Source of the DNA: Entrophospora sp. SA101
Taxonomy: Eukaryota > Glomeromycota > Glomeromycetes > Entrophosporales > Entrophosporaceae
Direction: 5' to 3'
DNA: 11,371 nucleotides
NCBI GenBank assembly: GCA_958430865.1
Contig: CAUDNR010000498.1
Coordinates: forward strand, 11,779 to 23,149
Shown here: piece after piece, positions 1 through 7,381 of the stretch
How the letters are laid out: each line of letters starts with the position of its first letter
Position numbering within the stretch: the first letter of the stretch is position 1
The notes under the pieces: model-generated
What the model saw: the letters and a program-made list of their open reading frames with translations, nothing else
Told to the model about the DNA's origin: nothing
Databases searched by the model: none
Program-made: the position numbers and the translations under genes

Positions 1-106
1 ATTGGAATTGAAAATAAAACAAGTATAAGGTAATATTTTTTATAAAATATTTTTATTTATAATTTATAATATAAAGTCAATTATATAAATGCTTGCTTAC
101 ACTAGT

Positions 107-111
107 GCCAG
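107..111. repeat. Candidate 5-bp target-site duplication, left copy
   Basis: The five bases GCCAG directly abut the LTR terminus at 112. Ty3/gypsy integrases usually duplicate 4-6 bp of target. The matching copy would sit just past the unseen end of the right LTR, so this cannot be confirmed here. Confidence 0.35.
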
Positions 112-137
112 TGTGAGATCAAAAATTCCGTCTCACA
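112..137. repeat. Inverted repeat at the U5 end of the LTR
   Basis: TGTGAGA (112-118) and TCTCACA (131-137) form a 7-bp stem whose outer arm is the LTR terminus. The other LTR keeps 6 bp (10825-10830 with 10845-10850). In the genomic RNA this hairpin would sit three bases from the primer-binding site. Confidence 0.5.
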
Positions 138-331
138 CAAATCTATTGATTTGGTTATAATATTATTTATCCCTTCCTATGGCAGTATCCAGTTGTGTAA
201 TTCTTTGATTACTTTCTTTGCTTTATAGCGTTCAAGCTATTTAACTCTCTGCAGGGTAAGTTTTCTTACTTCCCGTCCGGTAACGTTTTCTCAGCAGTTG
301 CTATGTTTTCTGCCTGAGCCGGAACGTGTCA

Positions 332-355
332 ATTATTATCCCTTCTGATAATAAT
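332..355. repeat. Conserved hairpin in LTR (9-bp stem, 6-base loop)
   Basis: ATTATTATC and GATAATAAT form a perfect 9-bp inverted repeat around a 6-base loop. The other LTR has the same stem at 11045-11068 with a changed loop (CCTTCT versus CCCTCT), so the stem is kept while the loop varies. Confidence 0.55.
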
Positions 356-357
356 CC

Positions 358-377
358 CAGTATCTTCCCTGATACTG
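358..377. repeat. Second conserved LTR hairpin (7-bp stem)
   Basis: CAGTATC and GATACTG pair perfectly around TTCCCT, only two bases from the previous hairpin. In the other LTR (11071-11090) the last arm is GATACCG. In the minus-strand transcript this gives a G-U wobble, so the RNA stem survives. Confidence 0.45.
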
Positions 378-420
378 TTGTGTTATATTCTGATGGTTCA
401 GTGTTTCTTTACTGACCACA

Positions 421-458
421 CCTAGCTAGGGTTTCCACTTATTTAGGCGTTGGCCTAA
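421..458. repeat. LTR palindrome CCTAGCTAGG and adjoining 6-bp hairpin
   Basis: A perfect 10-base palindrome occupies 421-430, followed by TTAGGC / GCCTAA with a GTTG loop at 443-458. Both are unchanged in the other LTR (11134-11143 and 11157-11172) although the bases between them differ. They may be protein-binding sites or transcript structure; the sequence alone does not decide. Confidence 0.45.
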
Positions 459-570
459 TCTAAAATAAAAATAAAGAAAATAAGATTAAAAGAGAATTCA
501 CACACTATACTTATCAAAGGTGTCCCTCTGGTAAGATAGCAATTAATTAATAATTAGGTCGAGTTAGAGG

Positions 571-577
571 TTTATAT
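571..577 (-). promoter_or_regulatory. Candidate TATA box in LTR
   Basis: The minus strand reads CCATATAAACC here, and the same motif is kept in the other LTR at 11284-11290. A start site about 30 bases downstream, near 540, would make 541-1165 U3 and 112-540 R-U5. Only the motif and its conservation are seen; the start site is inferred. Confidence 0.35.
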
Positions 578-1165
578 GGTTTTAGGAAGCGGGTGGATAA
601 TTCCACTGGCACTAGATTATTTTAATATATATTTAGGTTTGTATTTTATTAATAAGATATTATTGTTTTTACAAGATAGTAGTTAAGAATAAATTAACTG
701 ATTAACTTCTGACTTATTATTACATGAAAGAGAAATTTACAACGTATTTATACATGTTAAAGGTTCTATCATCTAGTTATCCGACTTGTTGAAATCCTAA
801 ATTATACTAATTAATATATTCCTTAATTATTTTTTAGACCTTCCATTCAGAATTATTTTCAAGTAATTTCTAGTCATCATGAGTCATGTAGAATTCTTTC
901 ATTTAAATATTTTTCTGAGACTTTGTAATCTGTTACACTTTAGAATGTTGGAATATTTATATCTCCAATATTTGGGTTATTTTCCGAGAGCTATTTATTT
1001 GATTGGTGCGCCTTATTAATTAGTGTAACATTTATTAAATTGTACTGGTTTATTTCTTGTTGAGTTATTCCGTGATAATCGTTTCCAAATTTTCACTTCG
1101 TGATACATGTAAATCATTTCCGATTTATATGTTCGTTCCCGTGATTTATCATTTACTATTTTACA

Positions 1166-1174
1166 TTTTTCCCC
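1166..1174 (-). promoter_or_regulatory. Polypurine tract for plus-strand priming
   Basis: The minus strand reads GGGGAAAAA immediately before the 3' LTR start (TGTAAA). It is preceded by one C and another short purine run, AAGA. A purine tract abutting the 3' LTR is the standard RNase H-resistant primer for second-strand synthesis, and its position supports the 1165 LTR border. Confidence 0.8.
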
Positions 1175-1209
1175 GTCTTAAGATTCAATTGTCCCAATGA
1201 ATCATTTTT

Positions 1210-1569
1210 CTATTGTTCATTATTCTCCCAAGGATCTTGTTCCGATTCTTGATTACAGTGTGGGCAGTGGTTACTATTTGTTAATAGGATGTTTAATCTT
1301 TCCTTTGTATGTTTATGTAATCGTCTTAATTTCTTCCAATGACTCACATGAGCAGGTGTTGATGGTCTAATTGTTATTTCTATTTCCCAATTCAATATCT
1401 CCATTTCTAATTGTTGTAATTGATTTTGTAAACGATGGTATGTTTCCCAATTCATATTATTAGGTTCATTTGTCCAATGTGTTCTTCGAAACATTGTATT
1501 ATGTAAATTTTGTGGAGAATTATTTTCATTTTGGTTTCTACTTGGTGATGAATATCTAACAGGTGCCAT
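1210..1569 (-). CDS. Small 3'-terminal accessory ORF, 119 residues
   Basis: The last frame before the polypurine tract; its stop lies 36 bases from it. The ATG at 1569 has an ideal context (AAAATGG). The N-terminus is Asn/Ser/Arg-rich, followed by a helical, probably coiled-coil region (YHRLQNQLQQLEMEILNWE) and a basic His-rich stretch (LRRLHKHTKERL) ahead of CPHC near the C-terminus. The His/Cys set could bind zinc, but one CxxC is weak evidence. No family is recognised. Its position just upstream of the 3' LTR resembles small accessory genes of complex retroelements, which is analogy only. It could also be a remnant. Confidence 0.45.
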   Translation of the reverse strand: MAPVRYSSPSRNQNENNSPQNLHNTMFRRTHWTNEPNNMNWETYHRLQNQLQQLEMEILNWEIEITIRPSTPAHVSHWKKLRRLHKHTKERLNILLTNSNHCPHCNQESEQDPWENNEQ

Positions 1570-1909
1570 TTTCAAGAATTATAATAGAAGTATTTTCAAA
1601 AGTAATTTGATTCAAGGTAAAAAGGAATTACTTATATAATAAATTTTCAGAATGAATTTTTAGATTTTAAGAATTTCTCTTATCTAGTGTAACAATAATA
1701 ATTAATTTAACTTTTTCCGAATTAAGAATAAGATTATAACTTTAATTCAAATTATATAAATAAATAATAAACAATATTAATAAGATAAGAAACAATATAA
1801 ATAAATACATGATAAGATAATAACCAATAATTAATTAATACATGATTATTCAGATTTTCACTGAGTCTAAGTTTTTATATTACTTAGGCATATTATATAA
1901 ATATAAAAA
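1570..1909. other. AT-rich spacer without a supported gene
   Basis: About 340 bases between the 3' accessory protein and the small terminal ORF. It contains imperfectly repeated stretches of TAAT/AATAAATA type, including two copies of a word like AATACATGAT. An open frame overlapping its edge is a shadow of the neighbouring gene. No convincing promoter, RNA or coding sequence was seen. Confidence 0.6.
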
Positions 1910-3574
1910 TTAATTTTCACTGGATGAGAATTTCTTTCTTCCATCCTGACATATTCTTCTATGGTACCGAGCTTTTTGTTTCTCTGTGAGATGAGTTTTT
2001 GCATAACATTTGCAATATTGGTTTTGATTTTTCTCCTGTCGAAGGATTTCTTTTCCGAAATCCTCCTCACAAACTTCTTGTGCTTCTTCAATTATGTTAT
2101 TAATTTCGTCGGTTATGGGGTCAATCCAACATGGTTCTGGATTCATATCTGTTTTAATACATAAAAATTTTCTATCATTAGTTTGTCTCAAGTCTTCATT
2201 GCTAAATGGGAAATAGCAATTATGACATAAATTGAATTTTGCCAGTTTTAACCGATTATCCTCGGTTAAATCTAGGATAGTTGGTAATCTAGCGATAGCA
2301 GCTTCTCTATTATTGTTGAAAGATTCGTTCATTCGCCAGATATATTCTTCATCATGATGGTCGTTTAAATATGTGAGGGTACTCTCCCACAGATAATCTA
2401 CAGCTTCTTGAGCTTCGAAATAAGCTCTGTTTCTTGCTTCGTTCCATGTTTCTAGATTATTATTCATCCTGGTATCGTATCGTTCAGGTTCAGGTTCACC
2501 GTTTAATTTTATATAAAAGTTCCGTGCTTTTTCCAGCACTTCACTTTCATCAACTTCGTGATATTGTCCTCTTCCAGTATTAAGATAATGGTAAACCCTT
2601 GTAGGAATATGTTCAAAGGTCTGAGAACTCATTATTGCTAAATAAGCATATTTACAAGTTGTGGAACAACAATAATTGTTCCAATCAATATTTTCTTTCT
2701 GTTCAAGTGGCTGTCCGCACACTTGACAAGGTTCATGATACCATGATTCATTAGTGATATCATATTTTTCTATTCTGTCGCAAGACCGACAGAGTTGATG
2801 GTAATGATTTGTTCCTTCATAAACTTCATCTTTGGCTAGAGGTCTACTGCATTTGCAGCAATGAAAATTTTTCCTTCTAGTGCAGAAGTTTCTTGCCATA
2901 TGATCGGTGGCAGCTTCTTGAAGTTTTCTTTTATCACAACCACAAGGTAATGGTTGTCTTTTGTATTTTAAATATGTGATTGGTACAAAGGTTGTGGTTG
3001 GCTGTTGAGTTTCATTGGTTGTTTCTATGTGAGTTGCATTTTGAGGGATGAAATCCCTGCTCCATGGGTACCAGTTATCTGATCCTGGGGCATTTCCCTC
3101 AACCCATTGGTTCCCATTATTTATCTCTTCTGGGGTGGAGCCCCAATTATCATTTTCTAATTCTTTAGGGATTTCTTCCCATTCATCGAAATTATTATTT
3201 GGTTCTGGTATTTCAATTATCTCATTGGACTCTTTATCCGAGTCCTCTGAAATTAATTCTGGGGTGGTTACTTCATTTTCAAAATATTCATATGGTTCTT
3301 CATCTTGGATTTGATCTAATCCATAATATATTTCAGGTCCCTCTTCGTCATCAAACCCGTTAACAATTTGAAATTGTCCCCATGTCTGTTCTTGATTAAT
3401 TGGTTGTATGTCTGATACTTTTTCAAGACTAGGTTGTTGATTATTGTTGTTGGCATCATTAGCATCTGGTCGTTCAGGAATAGTAATTGGTTCAGATTGT
3501 AGTTTATTTCCTCTTCCCAATTTTCGGAGTACTTTACTTGCCACTTTTCTAGTTTGTCTAAATCTTTTTGCCAT
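1910..3574 (-). CDS. 3' accessory protein, acidic with LIM-like zinc region
   Basis: A 554-residue protein in the position where retroviruses carry env, but with no signal peptide or membrane segment. The ATG at 3574 has G at -3 and +4. Residues 1-24 are strongly basic (MAKRFRQTRK...), which could be a nuclear or nucleic-acid-binding signal. Residues 70-160 are acidic and Asn/Trp-rich. Residues 239-307 contain C239-X2-C242-X16-H259-X2-C262-X2-C265, then W-Y-H280-X2-C283-X2-C286 and C302/C303-C307, closely resembling LIM or other treble-clef zinc fingers. A helical, acidic middle follows, then a second looser Cys set (450, 453, 472, 482, 502, 521, 523, 542). Basic head, acidic body and zinc fingers suggest a regulator or nucleic-acid-binding accessory protein; that is inference. 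I know no named homologue. Confidence 0.75.
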   Translation of the reverse strand: MAKRFRQTRKVASKVLRKLGRGNKLQSEPITIPERPDANDANNNNQQPSLEKVSDIQPINQEQTWGQFQIVNGFDDEEGPEIYYGLDQIQDEEPYEYFENEVTTPELISEDSDKESNEIIEIPEPNNNFDEWEEIPKELENDNWGSTPEEINNGNQWVEGNAPGSDNWYPWSRDFIPQNATHIETTNETQQPTTTFVPITYLKYKRQPLPCGCDKRKLQEAATDHMARNFCTRRKNFHCCKCSRPLAKDEVYEGTNHYHQLCRSCDRIEKYDITNESWYHEPCQVCGQPLEQKENIDWNNYCCSTTCKYAYLAIMSSQTFEHIPTRVYHYLNTGRGQYHEVDESEVLEKARNFYIKLNGEPEPERYDTRMNNNLETWNEARNRAYFEAQEAVDYLWESTLTYLNDHHDEEYIWRMNESFNNNREAAIARLPTILDLTEDNRLKLAKFNLCHNCYFPFSNEDLRQTNDRKFLCIKTDMNPEPCWIDPITDEINNIIEEAQEVCEEDFGKEILRQEKNQNQYCKCYAKTHLTEKQKARYHRRICQDGRKKFSSSEN

Positions 3575-3753
3575 TTCTGAATTTCTGTTCGTATAAATTT
3601 ATAAATATTTAAATAGTTTTTGATTACCTGATTATTCTTTTTATTTAAATTTCTTTGTCCGAAATTTAAAATTTCCTTTGTGGTAGGTCGTTTGTTTTTG
3701 GGTATATTTAATTTATAGTGTATTGAATGTATATAATTATTTGAATTTTCCAT
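3316..3753 (-). CDS. Accessory ORF, 145 residues, overlapping the next gene
   Basis: I do not recognise a family. The ATG at 3753 has G at +4. The protein is Asn/Lys-rich with a likely coiled-coil segment of Trp, Lys and Glu around residues 50-80 (IQKWQKDLDKLEKWQ). There is no Cys cluster and no clear membrane helix. The first 52 codons are upstream of the next frame; the remaining roughly 280 bases overlap it in another frame. In sequence this AT-rich, an open run of 145 codons starting with ATG is unlikely by chance. It may be a separate small protein or the upstream exon of the 554-residue protein, which lies in the -1 frame relative to it. No usable slippery site was found. Confidence 0.5.
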   Translation of the reverse strand: MENSNNYIHSIHYKLNIPKNKRPTTKEILNFGQRNLNKKNNQVIKNYLNIYKFIRTEIQKWQKDLDKLEKWQVKYSENWEEEINYNLNQLLFLNDQMLMMPTTIINNLVLKKYQTYNQLIKNRHGDNFKLLTGLMTKRDLKYIMD

Positions 3754-4033
3754 TCAATGGTTTTTTTATTATTTTGTTTTTTGTTGTTTTGTCTGATCTG
3801 TGAAGATTGAAAGTTAGGGAAATTCTCTCTCTTTAAATAATGTTTTGAAAAATAGATTAGAAGCGATGTTCAATCTAAAGTTTCATTCTTAGAATTCTTT
3901 TGTTTTCCCATCTTTCATCTTGGCGTCTCCCTATTTTATAATGATTGGTTCTTCTTATCATTGTTTACTTTCAATGAATCCATCTATTTTGAGTCTTCTT
4001 ATCAAGGTTATTCCTTTTATGGTTTATCTTCAT
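3754..4033. other. Non-coding spacer between integrase and 3' accessory genes
   Basis: About 280 AT-rich bases with no credible open frame. On the minus strand a 12-base purine run, AAAGAGAGAGAA (3834-3823), is the only notable element. A promoter or splice acceptor for the downstream accessory genes could lie here, but no clear motif supports it. Confidence 0.5.
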
Positions 4034-5308
4034 TTACTCTATGAGTATTTGTGCTTCCCATGCTGGTTTTCTGAAGTAACGTTTTAATCTAGCACCATTG
4101 ATTGGTTTTCTCATAACCATTCCTGTTTCAATATTTCTTAATTTGTAAGTCCCATGTTTCCAGGCTTCATGAATATAGAAAGGTCCTGTCCATTTTTCTC
4201 TAAATTTGTCACCATGGACATTCTGAGAACTACTATCAAAGAGTAGTACTTCTTCTCCAATCTCATATTTTTGTGGTTTCATTTTTTCATCAAATTTTTC
4301 TTTTTGTTTATCTTGTGCTTTCTTAATATTGTTCTTTGCAATCTCTCTTGTTTTCCCTAAACGTTCTGTGATCTGTTTCACATGTTCATCAATTCGCCAT
4401 TCAAGTTCTTCCTCCTCTTCTTCAAATGTTGTCTCCAACATTAAAGGAGTTTTCTCTTTCCTTCCATACATTAAAAAGAATGGTGTGAATTTTGTAGACT
4501 TTTGTGGTTTGGTTCTATAGGCAAATAAGGCTGATTGGACAAATTTATCCCATTCTCCATTATATTGTAGAATATATTTTGCAATGGTTTCGCACAATGT
4601 TTTATTAAAACGTTCTGTTAATCCATTTGTTTGTGGGTGATAAGCTGATGCAAGAGCATGTCTTATTCCCATTTCATTGCAAAGTGAGTCTACTACTTCA
4701 TTCAGAAAAGATGATCCTCTATCTGAAAGTAGGACTTTTGGTGCTCCATGTCTACAAATGATTTCTTCATAAATAAATTTTGCTACTGTACTTGCTTTAG
4801 TATCTGATATGGCACGAGCTTCTGGCCATTTGGTTAAATATTCTGTTGCTACTATAATATAACGATTTCCGTTTGTTGTTTCTGTTAATGGACCAACAAT
4901 GTCAATTCCGACTTGGTCAAATGGGTCTCCTACTGGTATTGGATGTAGCGCTTCTGTTCTCTTTGGCTTTCCCCGTCTTTGACAGGAATCACAACTTTTT
5001 ACATATTGTTCGACTATTTTGTACATCCGTGGCCAGTAGTATTTGCTTCTGATTCTTTGGTAAGTTGATTCTACATTGAAATGTCCTGCAAGAATATCTG
5101 AATGCTCTCCAAACAGTATTCTTTCTACTTCATCCTGTCTAATTACTCTTCGTTCTTCATTGTTTTGGATAAAATATAATTTGTCATTAGATATTCGAAA
5201 ATTACTTGCTTTGTTGATTATTTGCTTGCTTAATTTTGGAGGTATATTTCTTGGAGGTTGGTGATTAGTAAGATAGTGTTTAATGCCATTATATAGTTGA
5301 ATTTCCAT
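4034..5308 (-). CDS. Integrase, separate reading frame
   Basis: Inserts the cDNA into the genome; 424 residues. The N-terminal zinc domain has His69, His76, Cys106 and Cys109 (HHCC). The catalytic core has Asp136, Asp196 and Glu232, with 35 residues between the last two (D-D-35-E), plus the typical YHPQTNG block at 223-229. A Glu-rich insert occurs at 296-301. The C-terminal part carries a GPY/F-type module (WTGPF at 373-377), with no chromodomain after it. The ATG at 5308 has an ideal context (A at -3, G at +4). Integrase is in the same frame as Pol but separated by three UAA codons (the pol stop and two more), so it is not part of a simple Pol polyprotein. Reinitiation, internal entry or a separate RNA are possible; a 55-base GT-AG intron was considered and does not keep the frame. 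Confidence 0.93.
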   Translation of the reverse strand: MEIQLYNGIKHYLTNHQPPRNIPPKLSKQIINKASNFRISNDKLYFIQNNEERRVIRQDEVERILFGEHSDILAGHFNVESTYQRIRSKYYWPRMYKIVEQYVKSCDSCQRRGKPKRTEALHPIPVGDPFDQVGIDIVGPLTETTNGNRYIIVATEYLTKWPEARAISDTKASTVAKFIYEEIICRHGAPKVLLSDRGSSFLNEVVDSLCNEMGIRHALASAYHPQTNGLTERFNKTLCETIAKYILQYNGEWDKFVQSALFAYRTKPQKSTKFTPFFLMYGRKEKTPLMLETTFEEEEEELEWRIDEHVKQITERLGKTREIAKNNIKKAQDKQKEKFDEKMKPQKYEIGEEVLLFDSSSQNVHGDKFREKWTGPFYIHEAWKHGTYKLRNIETGMVMRKPINGARLKRYFRKPAWEAQILIE

Positions 5309-5356
5309 CCTGAGATATGTGGTGTTATTATTTTACTCTCTTAATTAAATGGTAGT

Positions 5357-7381
5357 TTATAGACTTTCCGGTCTTCTTGATAGAGCATCCGCATTCCCAT
5401 TATTTATCCCAGGTTTGTATTCAACTTGATACTGAAATTCTTCCAGATTTACACGCCAATTTTGAATTCTTTTGGACCCTCCATTTGTGTTCTTTAAATG
5501 TTTTAGCGGTTGATGGTCAGTGACATGTAGAAATGGTTTTCCAAGCAAGTATAATCTAAATTCTTGGGTACAAGCCCAATGTAAAGCAAGAAATTCTAAT
5601 TCAGTAGCAGAATATCTTTCCTCTGCTCCTCTTATGGTTCTACTAGCATAGGCTATTACTCTTCCTCTTCCTTCATCATCCTTTTGTTCCAGGACAGCTC
5701 CTAATCCAGTATGTGATCCATCTGTATGTAGAATAAATGGTTTATCAAAGTCCGGATATGCCATTACTGGTGCATTTATTAATAATTGTTTAAGTTTATT
5801 GAATGCTTCCTCTTGTTCTTCTTTCCATTGGAATTCCTCATCCTTTTTGACCAAATTGTACATAGGTTTGGCTATCTTTGAGAAATCCTTCATAAAACGT
5901 CTATAGTAGGAGGCTAATCCTAAAAATGAGCGAATTTCCTTCACTGTTTTAGGTGTTGGCCAATCGCAAACTTTTTCTACTTTCTTTGGGTCAGGTTGTA
6001 ATCCATCTCTTCCTACTATATGTCCAAGGAATTCCAATTGTGTTTTTGCAAATGAACATTTGTCTTTTCCAAGCTTTAATCCAGCTTGTCTAAGACGTGA
6101 AAATACTATTTCTAAGTGTTCTAAATGTTCTTCAAAACTTTTTGAATATATATTTATATCATCTAGGTATACTACAACAAATCGTCCAATTTCTTTTGAT
6201 AATACTTTATTCATTAATCTTTGAAAGGAAGCTGGTGCATTAGTTAACCCAAAGGGCATTCTGTTGAACTCATATAATCCATGTTTTGAAATGAAAGCTG
6301 TCTTCTTTTTATCTTCTTCGGCTACTTCCATTTGCCAATATCCACTAGCTAAATCTAGTGACGAGAAATATTTGGATCCCTCTAATGAGTCAAAGATATC
6401 AGCAATTAATGGTAAGGGGTATTTGTCTTGTTCCGTGTAGGCATTTAATTTCCTATAATCCACACAGAATCTTAACTTATTATTTTTCTTCTTTACAACT
6501 ACTATAGGTGATGCCCAACTACTTGTTGATTCTCTTATTATTCCATGCTCAAGCATCTGCTGTATTTCTTCTTTGATAAATTCATTGTATTTTGGTGGAT
6601 AATGATAGGCTCTTTGGTTTTGAGGAAAAGGGCAATTTGTTGGTATAGAGTGAACTTCTTCTTGGGTATGTCCTAATTCATACAATCCTCCTGCGAACAT
6701 ATCATCATGTTTTTGCAGAAATTTATCTAATTTCTGTTGTTGCTTTAAAGTTAATTCTCTATTGATAGTTGGCTTCTGTTCTTCTTCTAAGTCTTCCCAT
6801 TCTATATTTGTAAACGTTCTAATCATTTGTTCTGGCTTATGGTCTGTTATCATTCTGTTTAAGAAGGCAAATTCTTCTTGGATAGATTCTTCTTCGTATT
6901 CTTCATCTCCTGGTTGTTCAATAATATTAGGCTTCTTTTCCACCTTTATAGGATGTTTATTTGTTGTTCCATAGGCAGTAGTGATTAAAATCTTTTCCCC
7001 AATGGATATTACTCCATTTATAGCTCTTAACCAATCTACTCCTAAAATTAATTCATAGTTTGTAGCCTCCGTTACTTGCATTGTTACTTCAATTGGGTGT
7101 TTATTATCTAAGGTAACATGTACATTCCGTACAATTCCTAATGGTCTATGTTTTTGTCCATTTATTCCAATGAGACTAACATTTGAACTTTCTTCTATTT
7201 TTCTCTTTAGTTGGTCTAAACATTGCTTTGATATGATGCTTCCTGAGGACCCAGTATCCACTATTGCTTTTACTTTGGTTCCCCAGATTTCTGCATCACA
7301 AGTCACACAATCAGGCACTGTTTGGGGGTGTTCATTTGTATTTTTAGCACTTCCATCCCCCTTGGGAAGTACTTTTATACT
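5357..7381 (-). CDS. pol: Pol: aspartic protease, reverse transcriptase, RNase H (expressed by -1 frameshift)
   Basis: Makes the cDNA. The frame is open from 7474, overlaps the end of gag, and has no ATG before the protease; with the slippery site this indicates a Gag-Pol fusion. Numbering from the GTG at 7318: protease with DTGSSG at 21-26 and ILGVDWL at 91-97; a linker; RT from about 205 to 450 with LDLASGYWQ (catalytic Asp322), MPFGLTNAPASFQ and YLDD (384-387); RNase H with Asp533, Glu573, Asp601 and Asp644, the complete DEDD set. The polypeptide ends just after NADALSRRP, which marks the end of RNase H. Integrase is missing from this frame and follows after 48 bases containing further stops. 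No catalytic residue is lost, so the enzyme looks functional. Confidence 0.95.
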   Translation of the reverse strand, partial: SIKVLPKGDGSAKNTNEHPQTVPDCVTCDAEIWGTKVKAIVDTGSSGSIISKQCLDQLKRKIEESSNVSLIGINGQKHRPLGIVRNVHVTLDNKHPIEVTMQVTEATNYELILGVDWLRAINGVISIGEKILITTAYGTTNKHPIKVEKKPNIIEQPGDEEYEEESIQEEFAFLNRMITDHKPEQMIRTFTNIEWEDLEEEQKPTINRELTLKQQQKLDKFLQKHDDMFAGGLYELGHTQEEVHSIPTNCPFPQNQRAYHYPPKYNEFIKEEIQQMLEHGIIRESTSSWASPIVVVKKKNNKLRFCVDYRKLNAYTEQDKYPLPLIADIFDSLEGSKYFSSLDLASGYWQMEVAEEDKKKTAFISKHGLYEFNRMPFGLTNAPASFQRLMNKVLSKEIGRFVVVYLDDINIYSKSFEEHLEHLEIVFSRLRQAGLKLGKDKCSFAKTQLEFLGHIVGRDGLQPDPKKVEKVCDWPTPKTVKEIRSFLGLASYYRRFMKDFSKIAKPMYNLVKKDEEFQWKEEQEEAFNKLKQLLINAPVMAYPDFDKPFILHTDGSHTGLGAVLEQKDDEGRGRVIAYASRTIRGAEERYSATELEFLALHWACTQEFRLYLLGKPFLHVTDHQPLKHLKNTNGGSKRIQNWRVNLEEFQYQVEYKPGINNGNADALSRRPESL
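7324..7373 (-). promoter_or_regulatory. Predicted H-type pseudoknot downstream of the slippery site
   Basis: Starting 7 nt after the heptamer, AGTACTTCC (7373-7365) pairs with GGAAGTGCT (7354-7346): nine pairs, one of them G-U. The loop contains GGGGG (7361-7357), which can pair with CCCCC (7328-7324) further down. Loop 1 is 3 nt, two bases lie between the stems, and the last loop is 17 nt and A-rich. These sizes are typical of frameshift-stimulating pseudoknots. It was found by hand, with no energy calculation. Confidence 0.72.

Larger units (their letters stand above)
112..1165 (-). repeat. 3' LTR, complete (1054 bp)
   Basis: On the minus strand it begins TGTAAAATAG directly after the polypurine tract and ends CTCACA next to the host flank, giving the TG...CA ends expected of an LTR with short inverted termini (TGT...ACA). 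Bases 112-658 align over 547 bp with 10825-11371, with about 46 differences by hand count (roughly 8%). The U3 part, about 541-1165, has no counterpart in the window because the other LTR is truncated, so the 1165 border rests on the polypurine tract and the terminal TGT/ACA. The LTR contains no credible gene. Its R-U5 half holds several conserved inverted repeats, annotated separately. Confidence 0.9.

Noticed and set aside
112..458. CRISPR-like array from repeated inverted motifs
   Set aside because: The repeats differ from one another, have no regular spacers, and sit within a eukaryotic LTR.
1867..2091. 74-residue minus-strand frame at the end of the 554-residue gene
   Set aside because: Mostly an alternative-frame shadow of the larger gene and lacks any recognisable feature.
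1910..3574. Envelope protein in the post-integrase position
   Set aside because: No signal peptide, membrane helix or fusion-like hydrophobic stretch; the content is acidic and zinc-finger-like.
3606..3612. TTTAAAT slippery heptamer in the 145-residue frame as a -1 entry to the 554-residue frame
   Set aside because: It is in the correct phase, but the -1 frame meets a TAA (3599-3601) within a few codons, before the 554-residue frame opens.
5310..5364. Possible 55-base GT-AG intron joining Pol to integrase
   Set aside because: The only donor before the stops is GTCTAT, a poor site, and removing 55 bases puts integrase out of frame.
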